Part shown: positions 15,636 through 22,421 of the stretch, one piece after another
How the letters are laid out: each line of letters starts with the position of its first letter
How positions within the stretch are numbered: the first letter of the stretch is position 1
Assembly (NCBI GenBank): GCA_021811185.1
Contig: JAJZPL010000028.1
Span: 1 to 35,893 of the forward strand
Direction of reading: 5' to 3'
From: a bacterium
Lineage (GTDB): Bacteria > Elusimicrobiota > Elusimicrobia > Elusimicrobiales > UBA9959
DNA length: 35,893 bases
Notes under the pieces: model-generated
The model's database searches: none
Seen by the model: only the letters and a program-made list of their open reading frames with translations
Told to the model about the DNA's origin: nothing
Position numbers and translations under genes: made by a program

Positions 15636-16486
15636 TATTTGTTCCTCCCGTTCGCGAAAGCCGCGGCTTTTTCCAGCGCGTCCACCAGCGAGACCTCGGC
15701 CAGCTGCTTGATGTAGTCCGCGCCCATGCCCTCGCGCGCGCACCAGCGGGCGTCGGATGAGGCTTTGGCCGCGGCTTCCTTGAAGACGGCGGGCACGGCC
15801 TCGCGGCCTGCCAGCGCGGCCTCCACGGCTGGCAGGCGGTGGGGGAAAGGAATGGCGCTGCCGGCGGTGACGCGGGCGGTCTTTATCTTGCCGTTCTCCA
15901 GTTCGAGCAGGGCGGCCACTGTTACCAGCGAGAAAGCCGCCGCGTTGCGGGAGGCCTTTACCGAGCCGAAGCCCTGGTGCGCCTTCAGCGCGGGCACCTT
16001 TACGGCGGTAAGGAGGTTGCCGCCGCTGAAGCGTTTGGCCGGCTGCGCCGCGAAGTAATCGTCCGCGGCCACTTCTTCTTCCTTCTCGCTCCCGTTATAG
16101 ATCATCATGCTGGCGTTCATCGCCAGCAGCACCACTGGCAGGTCGGCCCACGGGAAGATGCGGCAGATGTTGCCGCCTATCGTGGAGACGTTGCGGACCT
16201 GGTGGGTGGAAATGTGCCGGGCTATCTCGTGCAGGGCCCAGCCGTCGGCGCGGTGTCGCTGCAGGTCGGAAAGCGGGGTGGTGGCGCCTATCGCGAAGGC
16301 GTCGCCTTCCCGGCGGATATAGGAAAGGCCCAGCCGCGTGATGTCCACCGCGGTGACAGGGGTCTTGGTATTCATGAAATGCAGCGCCGTGCCGCCGGCA
16401 AGCGGCATGCCCTTGGGGCCTAGTTCGCGCAGGGCTTCGCGCGCCTCGGAGAGGCTCGCGGGACTGATAAATTCACATAGTTTCAT
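15635..16486 (-). CDS. Xanthine dehydrogenase-family FAD-binding subunit
   Basis: This 283-residue protein matches CoxM/XdhB-type flavoprotein subunits in length and motifs. PLAGGTALHFMN (about residues 28-39) is the first FAD pyrophosphate loop, and VRNVSTIGGNICRIFPWAD (about 97-115) is the second. The C-terminal part has the CO-dehydrogenase flavoprotein fold (SVKASRNAAAFSLV). It forms a heterotrimer with the two following gene products and transfers electrons to an external acceptor. It is the first gene of the minus-strand operon. AAGGAACG precedes ATG 16486, and a promoter-like extended -10 lies about 40 bases upstream. Confidence 0.93.
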   Translation of the reverse strand: MKLCEFISPASLSEAREALRELGPKGMPLAGGTALHFMNTKTPVTAVDITRLGLSYIRREGDAFAIGATTPLSDLQRHRADGWALHEIARHISTHQVRNVSTIGGNICRIFPWADLPVVLLAMNASMMIYNGSEKEEEVAADDYFAAQPAKRFSGGNLLTAVKVPALKAHQGFGSVKASRNAAAFSLVTVAALLELENGKIKTARVTAGSAIPFPHRLPAVEAALAGREAVPAVFKEAAAKASSDARWCAREGMGADYIKQLAEVSLVDALEKAAAFANGRNK

Positions 16487-16526
16487 AGACGTTCCTTGGA
16501 TTACGGACTTAATTCCTTAAAGTGAA

Positions 16527-16535
16527 AATATAGCA
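16527..16535 (-). promoter_or_regulatory. Possible extended -10 promoter of the minus-strand Mo-hydroxylase operon
   Basis: On the minus strand this reads TGCTATATT, an extended -10 box (TG then TATATT). Transcription would start about 35 bases before ATG 16486. The -35 region is poor, and a GCGCCAC half-site of a nearby palindrome falls in the spacer. Confidence 0.35.
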
Positions 16536-16591
16536 GATTCTGCGCCACCCATAAAGCGTCTTTTTGCGCCGGGATGAAAGTAAACCCGACT

Positions 16592-16601
16592 GTGGCGCCA
16601 C
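16592..16601. promoter_or_regulatory. Palindrome between two possible divergent promoters, candidate operator
   Basis: GTGGCGCCAC is a perfect 10-bp palindrome. A half-copy, GCGCCAC, occurs at 16542-16548 within the spacer of the minus-strand promoter. The palindrome lies between that promoter and the plus-strand extended -10 at 16623-16631. This is typical placement for a shared regulator, but a 10-bp GC-rich palindrome can occur by chance here. Confidence 0.25.
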
Positions 16602-16622
16602 TACTACCGGCAAACCTGAATA

Positions 16623-16631
16623 TGTTATATT
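16623..16631 (+). promoter_or_regulatory. Possible extended -10 promoter upstream of the HEAT-repeat gene
   Basis: TGTTATATT is an extended -10 (TG, one base, TATATT) in a locally AT-rich stretch. It would give a leader of about 135 bases before ATG 16772. No good -35 box is seen. Confidence 0.35.
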
Positions 16632-16639
16632 TTTAATAT

Positions 16640-16698
16640 CGAGCAGCATGCATGCGCTCGGCGCAGCTTCTGCCGGGAAGATCCGGCAAGAACTGCGC
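16640..16698 (+). repeat. Inverted repeats in the leader of the HEAT-repeat gene
   Basis: An imperfect 21-base palindrome spans 16640-16660 (CGAGC, A, GCATGCATGC, GCTCG). Directly after it is a two-tier hairpin: GCGCAG 16661-16666 with CTGCGC 16693-16698, enclosing TGCCGG 16671-16676 with CCGGCA 16683-16688. There is no T-tract, so a regulatory leader or operator is more likely than a terminator. No known RNA family is recognised. The rest of the 16487-16771 gap holds nothing else I can name. Confidence 0.4.
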
Positions 16699-16771
16699 AA
16701 GGGCGGAAAAAAAGGGTTTTAGGGATTTTGCATCGATACGGCGGTACGGGTTAAGGCCGCCAGGGGGAACC

Positions 16772-16885
16772 ATGCTTGGACAACGTTGTGCGGCGGGGCT
16801 TTTTGTAACTTTATTCCTTCTTATTTCCTTTCACTTGAGCGCTGTTAAGGCGCATTCCGACACCGGCAGCCTGGATAATGATTGA
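16772..16885 (+). pseudogene. Signal-peptide start of the HEAT-repeat gene, cut off by an in-frame TGA
   Basis: ATG 16772 has a strong Shine-Dalgarno (AGGGGGAA) and encodes 37 residues. The first 28 or so form a clear Sec signal peptide: a short basic start, the hydrophobic core LFVTLFLLISF, and a cleavage-like AVKAHS. The frame meets TGA at 16883-16885 and then stays open, without another stop, through the whole HEAT-repeat protein to 20734. The 62 codons between the TGA and ATG 17072 encode plausible protein (SSERLPAFKAAFLKADD). The most likely reading is a single nonsense change in what was one 1,320-residue exported protein. A sequencing error or stop read-through is possible. Confidence 0.7.
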
Positions 16886-17071
16886 GGGAGAATACTTTCC
16901 GCGGTCGCCTCGCTAAACTCCTCTGACGAAGAAGAAAACGCCGAGGCGGACCCCGAAACGCAGAACTGCGACAGCAGCGAACGCCTGCCGGCATTTAAAG
17001 CAGCTTTTCTGAAAGCGGACGATCTTGTTCTTAAGGTCCGCCTGCTGAACCATATCGGCCTCTCCGGAGAC

Positions 17072-20000
17072 ATGGCATATGCCGCCAAGTTGTTCACGTT
17101 CGTGGATGACAATAATAAGGATCCCGGAGGCGAAGAGCCGGGGGGCTATGAAAGAGAATTGGAACGGGAGAAGGTTCTTCGCGACAATGTGAGCATGGAG
17201 CTGCTGGTCAGCTACTTGAGCAGCGCTGATCCGGTCATGAGGGAACACGCCTCGGCTTTGCTGCGGGATGTGTACGGGCACGGCAGGAGCGGTTTTTCAG
17301 CCGAAATACTGGCCATAGCCGCAGACCGTTCGGCACCCGGCAGGGTGGAGGCCATCGAGGCTCTTTCAGCCTCTCCTGTCGCCGCTTACAAGTATCGGAT
17401 CTCGCGTTTCGTCTCTGATCCGTCTCCTGAGGTCCGCGCGGCTGCCGTCAGGGCTTTATGCTACAGGAACTCCGAGAGTTGTCTTAAGGCTTCGGAGGAT
17501 GCCGGCGGCCTGCGTCTGGATACTTCATTTCCGGAAAAGAAGGGCGCGACTCTCTATGATGCCGCGCGGAAATTGAAAGAAGAGTATTACAGACATGCAC
17601 GGCGCAGCGAGATAATGCTTCTCATATCAAAGAAGGACGCTGCCTCCAGCCGCAAACTTACCGAAGCCCTTTCAACCGAAGGAGCTGATTCGTATATTCT
17701 CAATGAACTCGCAGCCCGAGCTTATTCCCGGGCTTTCGCCGCCGCAGCGAAACTATTGCCTGCGAAAGATGGAAATTCCTCATCGGAGATCATGAAAACC
17801 CTGGTCGCTTTGGATAAGGAGCGCGGGGCTGCCGAAGTCAGAAAGTATAAATCTGATGTGGACTTAAGGGAATATGTCGCGGACGCCCTGGCCGCCGCGG
17901 GCAAAACCGAGGAGGCCGCTGAACTGTACCTGGAATGCCGCGTAGATTATCACCAGGCTGATATCGACGAGAAACTCTCCAAGCTGGGCGAAGCGGCCGA
18001 AAAGCCGTTAAAGGAAGCGGTCCGGGCGGGCCGCATCCCTTTCATGGCTTTCGCCGGTTACGGTTTCAAGAACGCCGCCGCGGTGCTTTGGGAGATCTAC
18101 GGGAGTTCGGACGAGTACAAAACCGACGGAGGGATGTTGGCCGCGCTGTTATCGCTTAAGGAGGAGCGGGCGAAGGCCCCCGCTATCAAGCTGCTTACTT
18201 CACCGGATTCCGGCTTCCTTCCCGGCCTGGCCGAGGCCCTTGCCTCAAATGCTTCCGGCGATGATGAGGCCGCGGAGGCGGTGTTCGAAAATATCAAGAG
18301 GGCCGAAGTCGATTACAGCGGCGATGAGAAGGATTCGGCCTTCTTGGCGGTCGCGGCGCTGCACGATCCGAAATATCATGATCGTGCCGCGGAGGCTTTT
18401 CATGAAATGGCGACGGCGGAGTCCTGCGAAGGAAAGTACAGGGACTGGGACCGGTGGGGTATCGGAGAGTGCAAGCATGCGCGGAAGGAAGTCTTCCGGA
18501 ACGCGGCTTCATGCTTTGCCGTCGAAGGCAGTACCTTGTCCTATGAGCCGGTGGAGGAGCTGCTTAACGAAGGGCTGGACGTCCAATCCCAGTTCGCCCG
18601 GGCGCTGAACAGCTATCCCGGCCGGCCGTTCGAAAAATTCTCGGAGCATTATGCAGCCTGCGGGGACGACGATTGCCGTAGTAAATTCATCTCGGCCGCC
18701 TCGGAACTGAAGTCGGCGTATCTGGCGCGTTTCCTTAAAACAACTTACGATGAAGGCGGCGCCGCTGTAAAAAAAGCCGTGCGAAGCGAGTGGGAAGACG
18801 CGCGCAAGGTTATTATCGGCATAGCCCCCGCGCAACTGCAGGACAAGGATCCTGCGGTGCGGGCCGAGGCGGCCTGGGCTCTGGGGGCCGTAACGCAGTC
18901 GCTGCCGGGTGAAGGTTTTGACGTGCGGGGATGGGCGGACGGGATGATGAGGTTCAGCTTGGCGATGATATATGCAATTGGAGGCATCACGGCGCCTTTA
19001 CCGCCCGGCCCCGGGGGGCTTGATGCCGCTGTGAAGGCGCTCGCGGAAGCGCTGCTGGATGCGGATCCCCGCGTGAGGGCCAACGCGGCGCAGGCCGCCG
19101 GGCTTATAAATGATGAACGTGTTAAGGCCGGGCTTCCGGCGCTGTTGGACGATAAAGATCGGGAAGTGCGGCTGCAGGCCGTGACCGCGCTGGGGCTGAT
19201 CGGTTACCGCGCCGTTATACCGCGAGTAGGCGAACTGCTCAAGGATGCGTCCCCTGGCGTTCGCATCGCCGCGGCCGAGGCGCTCTGCGCTATGCGTGAT
19301 AAGCGGGCGGCGCCGTATCTTAACGCCGCGCTGCAGGACAAGAACCACGGCGTATACCTTGCCGTGCTGTCGGCGCTTGTAAACTCCGGCGACGCAAGTT
19401 CCGTTAAGCCTCTTTCCGACGCGCTCGCTTTACGCTCCAGGGACCCGGCCGCGGCTAAACCCGCTATCGATGCGCTTGCCGCCATAGGCGATGAGCTTGC
19501 CGCGCAGGCGCTGTACGCCGCCGCGGACCGGGGGAACCTGGATGCTTTGGCCGCGCTCGGCAGGATAAAAAGCCCCGGATCTGTGGCTCTTTTGTTGCGG
19601 CGCAAGGATGACAAAAACCCGGCCGTGCGCAGGACGATAGCCGAGGCTTTGGGAAACATCTCTTCCTTTGGCGTAACCGGGCCGCTCGTAGATTTCACCT
19701 CGGATCCAGAACAAGAGGTCATCCATGCCGCGGTGTACGGGCTTGGCGGGGCGGACGTTGAGAAAGACGCCGCTTTGCCAGTACTGCTGCGCCTGGCACG
19801 TTCCGGGGATGCCGAAATCGCCGGCGGCGCCGCAATAGCGTTGGGTTCGCTGAAGGACCCGCGGGCGGTAGAGCCTCTGCTGGCTGCGGTCAAAAATGGC
19901 GCTGACCCTTATACGTTCATAGGCGCGCTTGGCAGCATAGGCGACAAGCGGGCGCTGCTCCCGCTGCTGGCGGAGAAAGCCGACGGAGAGAAGGCTTTGG

Positions 20001-20734
20001 CCGTGCTGCGCGCCATTCCAAACCTTTCCGGCCCGGACGAGCAGGCCTGCCGCTACGCCCTGCTTGCGCTTTATACGGAAGACAGCGCAGCGCGGACCGC
20101 GGCGTTGAGCGCGGCCGAAAAGGTATGCAGGGGGATCAGTCTGCGCGGCGATGAAAACCTTCCTTCCAGTCCGGCCGACATGGTTTATATCGAGATGCTG
20201 GATAGAGGCGATGGCGTCTCCAAACAAGCCATTCTGTCCTTGGCAGGGCTCGGCGACATCAGGGCTTTAGGGGAACTGCGGCATATTCATAACACTTCTG
20301 AAGGTTTGGAGAAAGTTGCAGCCGTAAGAACGCTTGGGAAGTTTGGCGGGGCCGCCATTTCTATCCTGGCCGAGGACCTGGCTTCCGGAGATTTTTATGT
20401 AGCCGACGAGGCCTCCGGGCAGTTGGCTGAAATAGGCGGAAAAGAGGCTGCGGAAGCCCTGCTGACTGCGGTGCGCTATGTTAAGAACGATATGAGGGTC
20501 ATCTTTTTGAACCGGCTGGGCCATCTTAAGTACGCGCCCGCTTACGATACCTATTCCGGGCTGCTGGAGCGGGGAAACGTTAAGGAACAGATCGCTTCCG
20601 CCTTCGCGCTGGGAGAGCTAGGCGATCCACGCGCCATAGAACTTTTGAGGAAAGCCGGGGCCGTGGGAGACGAACGATTGAAGGAGGCCGCGGCGGCGGC
20701 CGCGTCCGAAATAGAGAAGGCGCATGTCCGGTAG
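17072..20734 (+). CDS. Large HEAT-repeat protein (PBS-lyase-type HEAT repeats), 5' end interrupted
   Basis: The open frame from ATG 17072 encodes 1,220 residues made largely of alpha-helical HEAT-like repeats. They are clear near residues 50-130 (PSPEVRAAAVRALCYR) and strong from about 590 to the end (DPAVRAEAAWALGAV, DPRVRANAAQAAGLI, DREVRLQAVTALGLI, SPGVRIAAAEALCAM). The region between is helical but less regular. Such repeats form a solenoid for protein binding, and no enzymatic domain is seen. ATG 17072 has only a GGAG placed too close, so it is a weak start. The natural start is probably 16772, with a signal peptide, broken by TGA at 16883. If translated from 17072 the protein would stay in the cytoplasm; with the upstream start it would be exported. 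Confidence 0.8.
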   Translation: MAYAAKLFTFVDDNNKDPGGEEPGGYERELEREKVLRDNVSMELLVSYLSSADPVMREHASALLRDVYGHGRSGFSAEILAIAADRSAPGRVEAIEALSASPVAAYKYRISRFVSDPSPEVRAAAVRALCYRNSESCLKASEDAGGLRLDTSFPEKKGATLYDAARKLKEEYYRHARRSEIMLLISKKDAASSRKLTEALSTEGADSYILNELAARAYSRAFAAAAKLLPAKDGNSSSEIMKTLVALDKERGAAEVRKYKSDVDLREYVADALAAAGKTEEAAELYLECRVDYHQADIDEKLSKLGEAAEKPLKEAVRAGRIPFMAFAGYGFKNAAAVLWEIYGSSDEYKTDGGMLAALLSLKEERAKAPAIKLLTSPDSGFLPGLAEALASNASGDDEAAEAVFENIKRAEVDYSGDEKDSAFLAVAALHDPKYHDRAAEAFHEMATAESCEGKYRDWDRWGIGECKHARKEVFRNAASCFAVEGSTLSYEPVEELLNEGLDVQSQFARALNSYPGRPFEKFSEHYAACGDDDCRSKFISAASELKSAYLARFLKTTYDEGGAAVKKAVRSEWEDARKVIIGIAPAQLQDKDPAVRAEAAWALGAVTQSLPGEGFDVRGWADGMMRFSLAMIYAIGGITAPLPPGPGGLDAAVKALAEALLDADPRVRANAAQAAGLINDERVKAGLPALLDDKDREVRLQAVTALGLIGYRAVIPRVGELLKDASPGVRIAAAEALCAMRDKRAAPYLNAALQDKNHGVYLAVLSALVNSGDASSVKPLSDALALRSRDPAAAKPAIDALAAIGDELAAQALYAAADRGNLDALAALGRIKSPGSVALLLRRKDDKNPAVRRTIAEALGNISSFGVTGPLVDFTSDPEQEVIHAAVYGLGGADVEKDAALPVLLRLARSGDAEIAGGAAIALGSLKDPRAVEPLLAAVKNGADPYTFIGALGSIGDKRALLPLLAEKADGEKALAVLRAIPNLSGPDEQACRYALLALYTEDSAARTAALSAAEKVCRGISLRGDENLPSSPADMVYIEMLDRGDGVSKQAILSLAGLGDIRALGELRHIHNTSEGLEKVAAVRTLGKFGGAAISILAEDLASGDFYVADEASGQLAEIGGKEAAEALLTAVRYVKNDMRVIFLNRLGHLKYAPAYDTYSGLLERGNVKEQIASAFALGELGDPRAIELLRKAGAVGDERLKEAAAAAASEIEKAHVR

Positions 20735-20766
20735 TGAAGGGCATTATTGTTGGATTGAATCGGATA

Positions 20767-20782
20767 GCAGCCGTGCGGCTGC
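20767..20782 (+). terminator. Short hairpin after the HEAT-repeat gene
   Basis: GCAGCC pairs with GGCTGC around the loop GTGC, 32 bases past the HEAT-gene stop. No T-tract follows directly, so termination would need the adjacent palindrome at 20797-20810, which is followed by TCTCGTTTTT. Confidence 0.4.
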
Positions 20783-20796
20783 GAAGAGGCTGATCT

Positions 20797-20810
20797 GTAC
20801 TCTAGAGTAC
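20797..20810. repeat. Perfect 14-bp palindrome between HEAT gene and CsgG-like gene
   Basis: GTACTCTAGAGTAC is an exact palindrome. As a hairpin it gives a 5-bp stem with a CTAG loop followed by a T run at 20816-20820 (possible terminator). As DNA it lies about 20 bases upstream of a double -10 box (possible operator). Confidence 0.4.
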
Positions 20811-20829
20811 TCTCGTTTTTGCGCAAATA

Positions 20830-20840
20830 TATAATATAAT
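20830..20840 (+). promoter_or_regulatory. Double consensus -10 box upstream of the CsgG-like gene
   Basis: Two overlapping exact TATAAT hexamers occupy 20830-20835 and 20835-20840, in the most AT-rich part of this gap. No convincing -35 lies at 16-18 bases. The leader to ATG 20923 would be about 75-85 bases. Confidence 0.45.
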
Positions 20841-20922
20841 CTACAAAAGCCCGATTGGCGGCCTGTGATTTGGATAAGGTACGGAATTGGATCAAAAGGG
20901 TTGAATTAAGAGGGGAGCGATA

Positions 20923-22227
20923 ATGAAAAATATAACTAAAGTCTTGGCGGCGGGATTGTTGTTCATGGCCTTTACTTCCGGCGCTTACGCCGTGGACGGC
21001 TACCAGCAGCTGGCCAATGAACTGACCGAGGCGGGGGCCGGCATCCAGGGGAAGAAAATCGCCATCATCCCTTTCTCTTACGCGGACGGCCGCACCGGCG
21101 CCACCAAGGACGGGTCTGTCATCTCCGAACGCCTAACTATCAAGATGATAAATATGCACAAGTTCGAGATCATCGAACGCTCCGTGCTCGACAAGGTGAT
21201 GGCCGAGCTTAAGCTCCAGGCCTCCGGCATGATAGACGCCTCGAGCGCCCAGCAGCTGGGCAAGGTGCTGGGCGTGGAAGCCATAGTGACCGGCACCCTG
21301 GTCGAGACTTCCGGCGGCCAGATAGAGGTCAACGCCCGCTTGATCAAGACCGAGACCGCGCAAGCCATAGGCGCCTCGCAGGTTACGCTGGATAAGAACT
21401 GGATCGGCGACGCGGCCACTCCCCAGGCCCAGCAGCCCGCCTATCAGCAGCCGGCTTACCAGCAGCCCGTCTATCAGGAGCCAGGACAGTCCGCTTACCA
21501 GGCCGCCCCCGTCAGGGCGCCCTCGGCGCGCCCGGCCGGTTCCTACGGCTTCTTCGATATCATCGGCGGCGGCGGTTCAAAATCCATCGACATTAACTAC
21601 GAGAACAGTTCCCGCGGCGTTTATATGACCGAGGTCGGGTTCGCCCCTGTCGGCATCTCTAACGGCCCTTACAGTTCTATAAAGATGCCTAAACTTGTGG
21701 GGTCCGGCGTCGGTCCTATAGGGTTCAGGGTTGGCGGTTTCGGCAGCGGTTCCATGGGCGGCGACTTCGAATTCTCGGTGACCCAGAACACGGTAGCGCC
21801 CCAGAAGATAACCGGTACCCGCAACGGCATTACCACCATCTTCAACCTGCCCACTACCGACAATTACCTTACCATGACCTCTTTCGGCCTGAGCGGCGAT
21901 ATCCTTATCCGCCATCTCGGCAAGAGCGTGGATCCCTACTTCGGCTTCGGCATCGGCATGTCCCTGAACCGGATCCAGCTGCCTTTCGCCTACGGCTTCA
22001 CTAATTCATCGGCTTTTACCCGCCCGGTGGACGACTTCGGCCTGGGCTTCATGGTGCGCATCCCCGTGGGCATGAGGATCAAGATCGACCCGAAAACGCA
22101 CCTGGTGGCCGAACTGCGCTACGAGATGAACAGCGTTTCCTTCACCCGCGGCAGCATCTCCGGTGAGAGCGACCACGTCATCGCCCAGGGCGTAAGGTTC
22201 ATCCTCGGCCTCGGCTTCGGAATGTAA
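20923..22227 (+). CDS. CsgG/FlgO-like domain protein with proline-glutamine linker and C-terminal outer-membrane barrel
   Basis: This 434-residue protein has a Sec signal peptide (KVLAAGLLFMAFTSGAYA, residues about 6-23). Residues about 45-160 resemble the CsgG/FlgO family (KIAIIPFSYAD, ISERLTIKM, FEIIERSVLDKVM, LGVEAIVTGTL). A linker rich in Q, P, A and Y with repeated YQQPAYQQP follows (about 168-200). The last 230 residues alternate like beta strands and end in RFILGLGFGM, as outer-membrane barrels do. CsgG-type domains act in periplasmic or outer-membrane assembly and secretion; the function here is unknown. The start has AGAGGGGAG upstream. It is not a lipoprotein: there is no lipobox cysteine. 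Strong hairpins follow the stop. Confidence 0.75.
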   Translation: MKNITKVLAAGLLFMAFTSGAYAVDGYQQLANELTEAGAGIQGKKIAIIPFSYADGRTGATKDGSVISERLTIKMINMHKFEIIERSVLDKVMAELKLQASGMIDASSAQQLGKVLGVEAIVTGTLVETSGGQIEVNARLIKTETAQAIGASQVTLDKNWIGDAATPQAQQPAYQQPAYQQPVYQEPGQSAYQAAPVRAPSARPAGSYGFFDIIGGGGSKSIDINYENSSRGVYMTEVGFAPVGISNGPYSSIKMPKLVGSGVGPIGFRVGGFGSGSMGGDFEFSVTQNTVAPQKITGTRNGITTIFNLPTTDNYLTMTSFGLSGDILIRHLGKSVDPYFGFGIGMSLNRIQLPFAYGFTNSSAFTRPVDDFGLGFMVRIPVGMRIKIDPKTHLVAELRYEMNSVSFTRGSISGESDHVIAQGVRFILGLGFGM

Positions 22228-22278
22228 GTTCGGGACGCAACGGTGAGAAATCAGTATACTGCTGAATTCGCCATTGAG

Positions 22279-22296
22279 CGCTCCATGAACGGAGCG
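22279..22296 (+). terminator. First hairpin after the CsgG-like gene
   Basis: CGCTCC at 22279-22284 pairs with GGAGCG at 22291-22296 across the loop ATGAAC. It lies just upstream of a much stronger stem and may be part of the same termination region. Confidence 0.35.
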
Positions 22297-22301
22297 GCAG
22301 G

Positions 22302-22329
22302 AGAGCGGGAGAAATATTTCTCCCGCTCT
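22302..22329. terminator. Perfect 28-bp palindrome, likely terminator of the CsgG-like gene
   Basis: Bases 22302-22329 are an exact palindrome centred on AAATATTT, with GAGCGGGAG on the left arm. The right side runs into TTGCTT. It ends about 100 bases after the CsgG-like stop and about 90 before the next start, so it separates these two transcription units. Confidence 0.65.
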
Positions 22330-22421
22330 TTGCTTGAATGTCCGCGCTAAGCTCTGGCCTCAAGGGCGCCGGCCTGCGCGGCTTTAATTCTTTCGGCCTT
22401 GATCCTCAACGGAGATAAACA

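Noticed and set aside
16883..16885. Reassigned genetic code in which TGA is a sense codon
   Set aside because: Many genes in the window end in TGA at the expected family length (APS kinase, mocA, the fused Fe-S/FAD subunit, the MacB-type ATPase), so TGA works as a stop.
16883..16930. Selenocysteine at the in-frame TGA of the HEAT-repeat gene
   Set aside because: The bases after the TGA give only very weak stems and no clear bacterial SECIS hairpin. The position is in a linker after a signal peptide, with no redox motif around it.
21420..21520. Tandem repeat array or CRISPR-like repeat in the CsgG-like gene
   Set aside because: The repeats are in-frame codons for a Q/P/A/Y-rich linker, are imperfect and very short, and lack spacers.
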